Assembly: GCA_003123965.1 (NCBI GenBank)
Contig: NNSL01000456.1
Coordinates: forward strand, 1 to 5,228
Length of the DNA stretch: 5,228 nt
Origin: Balneolaceae bacterium SMO_bin1
GTDB taxonomy: Bacteria; Bacteroidota; Rhodothermia; Balneolales; Balneolaceae
Direction: 5' to 3'
The translations under genes and the position numbers were made by a program. The notes beneath the pieces are model-generated. The model had not been told where the DNA came from. It did no database searches and saw nothing but the letters and a program-made list of their open reading frames with translations. Below, in pieces: positions 1-5,228 of this stretch (the stretch's first letter is position 1; the number at the start of each line of letters is the position of its first letter).

Positions 1-757
1 GGTAATAAAGGCAATAAAGGTTGCCGATTTCGAAGCCGTTGACATGTAAGCAGTAAGCGTGGTGGGCGTACCTTCGTACACGTCGGGACGTCCACATGTG
101 AAATGGTACCGCTGAAATTTTAAAGAAGAACCCAACCAAAAGCAGCCCGCCACAGCTACAAAAAGAAGATCACTACTAGCTGCGTTGGCAAATTTCCTGA
201 ATATCGAGCGATCCGGTTGCACCGTAAAGCAGCGCCATTCCGTACAGCAAAAAGCCCGTTGAAAATGCCCCTAACAAGAAATATTTGAGCGCCGCTTCAG
301 CCCCTGTTTTACGCTCTTTTATGATACCAGCCAGCACATAAAGGCAGATGGACATGGTTTCAAGCCCGAGAAAAATCATGATTAGATTGTTCGCACTTGC
401 CAAAGCAAGCATACCTGTGGTAGCAAAAAGGACCATAGCATACACTTCCCCAAAGTTATGGTCAATCGCTTCCAGGTATTCGTTTGATATAAGTACACAG
501 AATAGTGTACCAAGGAGTATTACCGTATTTCCAAAGGCTGCTACCCCACCATAGGTAATCATGCCGGCCCACGATTCACCTACCGGCCCGAACATATCAA
601 ATATGGAAATTATGAGCGCGGCAACGAGTGATACTATTGTCAGCCCAAGAATGCCTTTGTGGTCATCTTTATACGAATCGATGACAACGGCTATGAGCCC
701 GGCGATACCAACGATGATACCGGGTAGAAATGTACTAATGTTGTGAAGGTAGTCCAT
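1..757 (-). CDS. nuoN: NADH-quinone oxidoreductase subunit N, 5' part only, with three frameshifts
   Basis: NuoN is an antiporter-like proton-pumping subunit of the complex I membrane arm. The ATG at 757-755 opens an uninterrupted 193-codon frame that stops at 178-176, but homology continues to the window edge in shifted frames. After EI (residues 188-189) the expected ANAASSDLLFVAVAG follows in a second frame, then LLLVGFFFKISAVPFHMWT back in the first, then PDVYEGTPTT onward in the second again to base 1. This requires an extra base in the A-run 190-192, a missing base in the C-run 146-148, and an extra base near 88-89. The repaired product covers about 252 residues of a protein usually near 470-500; the rest lies beyond the window. 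Key charged residues are present: Glu133 in GLETMSICLY, Lys213 in FFKISAVPFH, and Lys243 in STASKSATF. The start overlaps the dehydratase stop by one base (TAATG), which suggests translational coupling. Family identity is certain. Whether the breaks are real is not; I think they are sequence errors. Confidence 0.9.
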
Positions 758-759
758 TA
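755..759 (-). promoter_or_regulatory. TAATG stop-start overlap between the dehydratase gene and nuoN
   Basis: The dehydratase TAA (759-757) and the nuoN ATG (757-755) share one base. No Shine-Dalgarno sequence precedes nuoN, so terminating ribosomes may reinitiate here. If the upstream frameshift at 910-913 were real, ribosomes would stop about 150 nt early and coupling would be impaired, which is one reason to suspect that the shift is an error. Confidence 0.6.
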
Positions 760-1054
760 AGCAAAGATATTAGAAATAGTCTCGATCGTTTTTGCGAGCT
801 CGACGTCCTTTTCGGTCACTTTATTGCCGGCGTCGTGTGAAGTTAGCGCAATATTAACCGTGTTATACACATTAAAAATCTCAGGATGATGCACCTGATC
901 TTCAGCCTCAAAAGGAAATACGCGTGATAAAGGTCATCGCCTCGCGGAAGTCCTCAAACTCATATTCTTTTTTGAGTTTGTTATCCTCGTGGCGCCAGCC
1001 GTGCAGCGATTGCAATTCTTCTTCAATTTTGGAGTCGTTAAGTGGATCTGCCAT
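757..1054 (-). CDS. Pterin-4a-carbinolamine dehydratase (4a-hydroxytetrahydrobiopterin dehydratase) family protein, one frameshift
   Basis: This small cytosolic protein belongs to the PCD/DCoH family, which dehydrates 4a-hydroxytetrahydrobiopterin during pterin recycling; some members have other or unknown roles. The ATG at 1054-1052 lies 8 nt after the nuoM stop. The first frame gives 48 residues, [15 protein letters not shown]... to MTFITRISF, then hits TGA at 910-908. Skipping one base of the A-run 910-913 opens a second frame, [16 protein letters not shown]..., which runs 50 residues to TAA at 759-757. The joined product is 98 residues, the usual length. The HHPE motif and the later His in TSHDAG match the three conserved active-site histidines, followed by TEKDVELA as in bacterial members. 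No clear ribosome binding site is seen. Its place between nuoM and nuoN is odd, since no pterin pathway gene is nearby. Family assignment is strong; its function here is unknown, and the frameshift is probably an error in a homopolymer. Confidence 0.88.
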
Positions 1055-1062
1055 AACAATGA

Positions 1063-2664
1063 TTATTTAGATTGAGATGCCAGTTCTTCGGTTACGTCGT
1101 AAATTTCTGAAGCCCAAGCCGGAAGTTCATTGGGGTTGGCCGCCTGACGTACAGCAACACTCTTTTCTTTAGATGTTTCTATTACTTCACTCACCTGCTG
1201 CTCGGAGTATTGCAGAAAATCAACCGGACGAATGCCGATCCAGAACATCAGGATTACGAGCGGTACAAGAATACCAATTTCACGCGCATTAAGGTCAACC
1301 AAGTTTTTGTTTGACTCATTAGTAATAGGTCCAAACATTACGCGCTGGAACATCCACAGCATGTACACAGCTGCCAAAATTACGCCGCTGGCGGCTATCA
1401 CTGCAAATACGTTTTGAGGTATCACAGTAGAATTAAACGCACCATTCAAAATCAAAAACTCACCAATAAATCCGTTCAATCCCGGCAAGCCAATAGACGC
1501 AAGTGTTGATATCATGAACATAACGGCAAATACCGGGACAACCTTTGAAATGCCCCCATAATCCTTAATCAAACGGGTGTGCGTGCGGTCATAAATCATA
1601 CCCACTATCAAGAATAAGGCACCAGTAGAAAGTCCGTGATTTACCATCTGTATAAGTGCACCCTGCACCGACATAGTGTTAAAGGCAAACAAGCCGAGAA
1701 CAACAAAGCCAAGGTGACTAACTGATGAATAGGCAACCAGCTTTTTTACATCTTTCTGAACCATGGCTACGAGGGCACCATAAATAATTCCTATTACGGC
1801 AAGCGTAGCCAGATAAGGCGCAAATGTCATAAAAGCATTCGGGAAAATAGGCAGGCAAACTCGAAGCAAACCATAGGTACCCATTTTCAGCATAATAGCC
1901 GCAAGTACAACTGATCCCGCCGTAGGCGCCTGCGTGTGTGCATGAGGCAACCATGTATGAAATGGAAACAGCGGCACCTTAATACAGAATGCCAGTGCAA
2001 ACGACAAGAATAGCCAGGTTTGTTCAACCAACCCAATTTGATAGGCTTCACTTGATAAGAATCGCCAGTCGGCGGTGAAATCTACGCCTCCCATTACTGC
2101 TCCGGCATCGTAGCCCACGTAAATAAGGCCAACCAGCATAATCAGTGAGCCGACAAACGTGTAAATGAAAAACTTAATGGTAGCGTGAATGCGATTTTCT
2201 CCGCCCCAAATTCCGATGAGGAAATACATCGGTATTAGTGAAATCTCAAAAAATACGTAAAATATGATCAGATCAAGCGAGGCGAAGAATCCCATGGAGG
2301 CCGTTTGCAACAGCAGCAGCATGGCATAATATCCCGGCAGGTGCTTTGATACTGAGTCCCAGGAATAAAGCACTACAATGGGACCAAAAAGGGTTGTCAG
2401 CATAAATAGCAGCAAGCTAAAACCATCAAGGCCAACCAGATACTTGATATCTAAGCCAGGAATAATGGCACTGCCCGTTGTTAAATACTGCTGGGCTGCT
2501 GAGTTCGCAATATCAAAATTGAAAAGCAGCGGCAGTGACAAGATAAATGTCGCCGCGGTAGCTATAAGGCTGATCCACTTCACGGCCTGATCGTTACGGG
2601 TAATGAGGATACCCAGAATACCGACAAGCGGCAGATAAATACAAATGTTTAGCAATAACTCCAT
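1063..2664 (-). CDS. nuoM: NADH-quinone oxidoreductase subunit M
   Basis: NuoM is the middle of the three antiporter-like subunits in the complex I membrane arm and moves protons across the cytoplasmic membrane. The frame is intact at 533 residues and hydrophobic throughout, with about 14 membrane helices expected for the family. Diagnostic residues are visible: Glu140 in FYVFFEISLIPMY (helix 5), Lys229 in FCIKVPLFPFHTWLP (helix 7), Lys260 in IMLKMGTYG (helix 8), and Glu402 in NGFIGEFLIL (helix 12). Glu rather than Lys at the last position separates NuoM from NuoL and NuoN. The motif QKDVKKLVAYSSVSHLG (residues 303-319) is also typical. The polar C-terminal tail after the last helix, about 50 residues ending in EELASQSK, is longer than in E. 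coli NuoM. The ATG follows the nuoL stop by 12 nt, and a weak GAG lies just upstream. The gene is expected to be co-transcribed with nuoL. Confidence 0.97.
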   Translation of the reverse strand: MELLLNICIYLPLVGILGILITRNDQAVKWISLIATAATFILSLPLLFNFDIANSAAQQYLTTGSAIIPGLDIKYLVGLDGFSLLLFMLTTLFGPIVVLYSWDSVSKHLPGYYAMLLLLQTASMGFFASLDLIIFYVFFEISLIPMYFLIGIWGGENRIHATIKFFIYTFVGSLIMLVGLIYVGYDAGAVMGGVDFTADWRFLSSEAYQIGLVEQTWLFLSFALAFCIKVPLFPFHTWLPHAHTQAPTAGSVVLAAIMLKMGTYGLLRVCLPIFPNAFMTFAPYLATLAVIGIIYGALVAMVQKDVKKLVAYSSVSHLGFVVLGLFAFNTMSVQGALIQMVNHGLSTGALFLIVGMIYDRTHTRLIKDYGGISKVVPVFAVMFMISTLASIGLPGLNGFIGEFLILNGAFNSTVIPQNVFAVIAASGVILAAVYMLWMFQRVMFGPITNESNKNLVDLNAREIGILVPLVILMFWIGIRPVDFLQYSEQQVSEVIETSKEKSVAVRQAANPNELPAWASEIYDVTEELASQSK

Positions 2665-2676
2665 TCGCTCAATTAT

Positions 2677-4698
2677 TTACAGGATCAACAAACTTAATAC
2701 TAATATCACACCAATCACCAGCGCAAGTGCATATGTGGATGCTACACCGGTTTGCACATATCGAAATATACTGCCAAACAGGCGTACAATTCCGCCAGTG
2801 GAATTCACTATACCGTCAACAATCTTCATGTCAAACTTGGCCAGTCCGCGATCAGAAAAACGTACAAGCGGACTAGCAACCGTACCTTCGTATAGCTCAT
2901 CAAGGCTGTATTTTTCTTTCCAGGTTTGATACAACACGCCAAATCGATCGCTTAGTGATGCGTCTGACTCTTCGGTGGCGCCATCGCCATACATACGATA
3001 TGCAACCCAAACCCCGCTAACTGCAATCGCAATAGAAATGAACATCAATAACCATTCAACGCCATGGGATAAAATTAAATCATAATCTGCATTAATATTA
3101 TATAACCAGTTGTGCAGCAGGTTGATATGCTCTTCTTCATGTGTAAATGTAGCCAGTAAAAAGTTGGGAACGCCAAGAAATCCACCCACAACCGATAAAC
3201 CACCTAACGTCCACAGCGGTATCGTCATACTCTTGGGGCTTTCGTGCAGATATTTTTCAGCACCTGCTGCCTCTTTGATTCTGGAAGGCAACTTAAATGG
3301 ACCATTGAAGGTACCGAAAGTAAGCCGGAACATGTAGAAAGCCGTCAGGAATGCCGTTATTATACCCACGCACCATAGTAAGAAGTACAACGCGCCGGCA
3401 AATTCACCGAAACCTGCATTAAATGTGTATGCTAAAATTTCGTCTTTGGAAAAGAATCCGGCCAGCGGCGGAATACCGGCAATAGCAATAGTAGCCAGTA
3501 AAAAGGTTTTATACGTTGCGGGCATATACTCCTTCAAACCGCCCATATTGCGCATGTCTTGTGGATCAAAGTGGACGTCTTTCCCATCTTCATGCAATCC
3601 GTGCTCAACGTGCTCCATGGCGTGAATTACTGAACCGGAGCCAAGGAACAAACACGCTTTGAAAAATGCGTGTGTTACAACATGAAACATGGCCGCGGTA
3701 AACGCGCCGGATCCCAGTGCTAAAAACATATATCCCAACTGAGAAACTGTTGAATAGGCCAGCACGCGTTTGATATCATTCTGTGTGAGCGCAATGGTTG
3801 CGGCCACTACAGCGGTAAGCGCACCAATTACAGCAATGATCAGCATCAGCTCGGGCGACATTACAAACATTGGCGACAGTCGGGAAATCAAATATATACC
3901 GGAGGTAACCATGGTCGCCGCGTGAATAAGAGCCGAAACGGACGTGGGACCTGCCATGGCATCGGGCAGCCAAACGAAAAGCGGAATTTGCGCACTTTTC
4001 CCGGTCGCCCCGATGAACATCAAGAATCCAATCCAGAATTGCTGCTCGGCAGGAATAGCGGCAAGGCTGCCTAGAATATCTTCAAACCGAAGGCTGCCTA
4101 CATATTGAAAAATCATAAACATGGCTACCAGAAAGGCAAAGTCGCCAATTCGGTTGTATACAAATGCTTTTTTAGCCGCGCTTGAATTCGCCATTTCGGT
4201 ATACCAGAAACCGATAAGCAGATAGGAGCAAAGTCCTACGCCCTCCCAGCCTAAGAACAACAGCAACAGGTTATCGGCCAGCACAAGATTCAGCATGGCG
4301 AATATAAAGAGGTTCAGGTAGGCAAAAAAGCGCCAGTACCCGTCATCATGCCACATGTAGCCGATGGAATAGAGGTGAATCAAAAACCCGACGCCGGTTA
4401 CCACGAGCGTCATTAAAATGGAAAGCTGGTCGATCTGGTAGGCGATATCGACGCTGAAGCTTCCGGCTTCAATCCAGGTGAAAAGTGTGGCAAAAATGGG
4501 CTCGGAATTCTGGCCCATGTTTAAGAAAAAGTAGAACGCAATTAGAAATGGAACCAGCACAGACAGGTTGGCAATGGTACCGATGAGTGTCTTGCGCCGG
4601 CGATACGATTCCGACGATAATCCCATCAACCCATTTACAATAAACCCGATTAGGGGCAAGCCAACAATTAAACTTACAAGCGCTGTAGCGGAATCCAT
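2677..4698 (-). CDS. nuoL: NADH-quinone oxidoreductase subunit L
   Basis: NuoL is the distal antiporter-like proton-pumping subunit of complex I. The frame is intact at 673 residues, within the usual range for the family. Conserved residues sit where expected: Glu152 in FLGWEGVGLCSYLLIG (helix 5), Lys234 in GATGKSAQIPL (helix 7), His259 in ALIHAATMVT, Lys310 in NDIKRVLAYSTVSQLGYM, His339 and His343 in MFHVVTHAFFKACLF, and Lys418 in GFFSKDE (helix 12). A His- and acid-rich loop (about 360-385) leads into DPQDMRNMGGL, a family hallmark. The C-terminal region contains YSLDELYEG (about residue 610) and a final hydrophobic helix, consistent with the long lateral helix and terminal transmembrane segment that distinguish NuoL from NuoM and NuoN. 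The start follows MDSATALVSLIVGLP; no Shine-Dalgarno sequence is visible and the upstream stretch is A/T-rich, as is common in Bacteroidota. It may be driven by its own promoter in the gap before it. Confidence 0.97.
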   Translation of the reverse strand: MDSATALVSLIVGLPLIGFIVNGLMGLSSESYRRRKTLIGTIANLSVLVPFLIAFYFFLNMGQNSEPIFATLFTWIEAGSFSVDIAYQIDQLSILMTLVVTGVGFLIHLYSIGYMWHDDGYWRFFAYLNLFIFAMLNLVLADNLLLLFLGWEGVGLCSYLLIGFWYTEMANSSAAKKAFVYNRIGDFAFLVAMFMIFQYVGSLRFEDILGSLAAIPAEQQFWIGFLMFIGATGKSAQIPLFVWLPDAMAGPTSVSALIHAATMVTSGIYLISRLSPMFVMSPELMLIIAVIGALTAVVAATIALTQNDIKRVLAYSTVSQLGYMFLALGSGAFTAAMFHVVTHAFFKACLFLGSGSVIHAMEHVEHGLHEDGKDVHFDPQDMRNMGGLKEYMPATYKTFLLATIAIAGIPPLAGFFSKDEILAYTFNAGFGEFAGALYFLLWCVGIITAFLTAFYMFRLTFGTFNGPFKLPSRIKEAAGAEKYLHESPKSMTIPLWTLGGLSVVGGFLGVPNFLLATFTHEEEHINLLHNWLYNINADYDLILSHGVEWLLMFISIAIAVSGVWVAYRMYGDGATEESDASLSDRFGVLYQTWKEKYSLDELYEGTVASPLVRFSDRGLAKFDMKIVDGIVNSTGGIVRLFGSIFRYVQTGVASTYALALVIGVILVLSLLIL

Positions 4699-4704
4699 TT
4701 ATTG

Positions 4705-4717
4705 TAATTCTGAATTA
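4705..4717. repeat. 13-nt palindrome upstream of nuoL
   Basis: TAATTC-T-GAATTA is a perfect inverted repeat with 6-bp arms around one central base, ending 7 nt before the nuoL ATG and inside the predicted leader. The single-base centre is too tight for a full RNA hairpin, so if functional it would more likely be a DNA-binding site. In A/T-rich sequence it may be chance. Confidence 0.2.
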
Positions 4718-4775
4718 TTTATCGACGCCAATTCTGTGCCGGCATCGTTTAAACACATAGAAAAAATGTAGTGGG

Positions 4776-4805
4776 CAAAGATACAAAAAAGTGAGTGAAG
4801 GTAAA
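4776..4805 (-). promoter_or_regulatory. Candidate Bacteroidota-type promoter for nuoL-nuoM-PCD-nuoN
   Basis: The minus strand reads TATCTTTG at 4783-4776, an exact match to the TAnnTTTG -7 element of Bacteroidota housekeeping promoters. An imperfect -33 element, TTTA (the family consensus is TTTG or TTG), lies at 4805-4802 with an 18-nt spacer, inside the accepted range. Transcription would start around 4769-4773 and leave a leader of roughly 70-75 nt before the nuoL ATG. The element sits after a possible terminator and in the only sizeable gap, which supports the call. An identical octamer elsewhere in the window appears to be chance, so the -7 match alone is modest evidence. Confidence 0.45.
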
Positions 4806-4809
4806 GAGT

Positions 4810-4827
4810 AAAATGCCCTGTCGGGCA
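4810..4827 (-). terminator. Weak hairpin plus T-run after nuoK, possible terminator or attenuator
   Basis: On the minus strand TGCCC-GACA-GGGCA forms a perfect 5-bp stem with a 4-nt loop (4827-4814), followed directly by TTTT (4813-4810). The position, about 100 nt after the nuoK stop and just ahead of the promoter-like element, suits partial termination of the upstream nuo transcript. The stem and T-run are short for a strong intrinsic terminator, so readthrough into nuoL is likely. Confidence 0.3.
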
Positions 4828-4927
4828 GCCTCTCTCTGCTTCTAAAAATTGCTGATTTCCGTGATCCATCTCCTTATTCAGCCCATTCCATATTAGGTGA
4901 TAAAAATGCGTGATAACGTAATCTAAG

Positions 4928-5227
4928 CTACCAGCGCAGCAGGTTAATTTCGCTGATATCAACCGACAAATTATTGCGGAAAATAGCTATAATGATGGCC
5001 AGCCCCACGACGGCCTCTGCAGCTGCAATCGCCAGCGAAAAGAACACAAGAATTTGTCCATCGATGTTGCCGTGGTAACTACTAAAGGAAAGCAGAGAAA
5101 GATTCACTGCATTTAACATCAGCTCTACGCACATAAATATAACTATGGCGTTTTTCCGAATCAGAACGCCTATCATTCCAATACAAAATAGTACTGCGCT
5201 AAGCGCCAAATACCAATCAATCTCCAT
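4928..5227 (-). CDS. nuoK: NADH-quinone oxidoreductase subunit K
   Basis: NuoK is a small three-helix membrane subunit of complex I in the region linking the quinone site to the antiporter-like subunits, and it carries the glutamates of its proton path. The frame gives 99 residues against the usual 100 or so. It begins [17 protein letters not shown], continues with the hallmark [19 protein letters not shown] (residues 24-42), and ends ISEINLLRW, the typical C-terminus. Glu35 and Glu71 (in [12 protein letters not shown]) match the two conserved membrane glutamates. The ATG is at 5227-5225, so only one upstream base is visible; that base is G on the coding strand, compatible with a TGATG overlap with a preceding nuoJ, which lies outside the window. 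The gene ends with TAG and is followed by the unusually long gap before nuoL. Confidence 0.96.
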   Translation of the reverse strand: MEIDWYLALSAVLFCIGMIGVLIRKNAIVIFMCVELMLNAVNLSLLSFSSYHGNIDGQILVFFSLAIAAAEAVVGLAIIIAIFRNNLSVDISEINLLRW

Positions 5228-5228
5228 C

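Larger units (their letters stand above)
4699..4927. other. Long nuoK-nuoL intergenic region
   Basis: This 229-nt stretch separates the nuoK stop from the nuoL start, whereas every other junction in the window is 12 nt or less. Read on the minus strand it contains, in order, a short GC-rich hairpin with a T-run (4810-4827), a promoter-like pair of elements (4776-4805), and an A/T-rich leader with a small palindrome (4705-4717) just before nuoL. An open frame of 56 codons runs from an ATG at 4869 to a TAA directly abutting the nuoL ATG. An AAGGAG touches its ATG with no spacing, which argues against efficient initiation, and I do not recognise its product. Confidence 0.8.

Noticed and set aside
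762..769. A second exact TATCTTTG (TAnnTTTG) on the minus strand just before the nuoN ATG.
   Set aside because: It lies within the dehydratase coding sequence (codons for N-I-F-A), has no TTTG-like element at the right distance, and would start transcription at or inside the nuoN start codon.
1718..1954. A 78-codon minus-strand open frame within nuoM.
   Set aside because: It is an out-of-frame shadow of strongly conserved nuoM sequence, Cys-rich with no family resemblance.
2645..2929. A 94-codon plus-strand open frame across the nuoL/nuoM junction.
   Set aside because: It is antisense to the conserved NuoL C-terminus and NuoM start. Composition and lack of recognisable motifs indicate an antisense shadow.
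4706..4736. Two copies of AATTCTG 24 nt apart upstream of nuoL.
   Set aside because: Seven bases in A/T-rich DNA recur easily by chance, and no third copy or regular spacing was seen.
4699..4962. An 87-codon open frame that starts inside nuoK in another frame.
   Set aside because: Its first part is a shadow of the conserved nuoK 3' end. Only the 56-codon portion inside the gap merits discussion.

Overview
The window is a stretch of a respiratory complex I (NADH:quinone oxidoreductase) operon, read entirely from the minus strand. In transcription order, from high to low coordinates, it holds nuoK (4928-5227), a long non-coding gap (4699-4927), nuoL (2677-4698), nuoM (1063-2664), a small pterin-4a-carbinolamine dehydratase-like gene (757-1054), and the first half of nuoN (757 down to the window edge). 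The plus strand shows no convincing gene; its open frames are shadows of the nuo genes.

The organism is probably a member of the Bacteroidota/Balneolota/Rhodothermota (FCB) group. The evidence is indirect. There are almost no Shine-Dalgarno sequences in front of the genes. A good TAnnTTTG-type -7 promoter element sits in the one large gap. The protein sequences also look FCB-like, for example the [11 protein letters not shown] stretch of the dehydratase. I cannot name a genus.

NuoK, L, M and N are the proton-translocating membrane-arm subunits. NuoL, M and N are the three Mrp antiporter-like subunits, and NuoK belongs with NuoJ and NuoA in the connecting region. The key buried Glu and Lys residues are present in every subunit as far as it is covered. 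The genes from nuoL to nuoN are tightly packed, with spacers of 12 nt, 8 nt and a 1-nt stop/start overlap. By contrast, nuoK and nuoL are separated by 227 nt that carry a weak hairpin plus T-run followed by a promoter-like element, so nuoL-nuoM-dehydratase-nuoN may have its own transcription start.

Two points deserve attention. First, a pterin dehydratase family gene is embedded between nuoM and nuoN. Second, the first 913 bases contain four single-base indels, one in the dehydratase gene and three in nuoN, while the remaining 4.3 kb has intact frames. Removing the four indels restores well-conserved proteins, so I favour sequencing or assembly errors near a contig end over true gene decay. 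I found no CRISPR array, RNA gene, mobile element or clearly new system.
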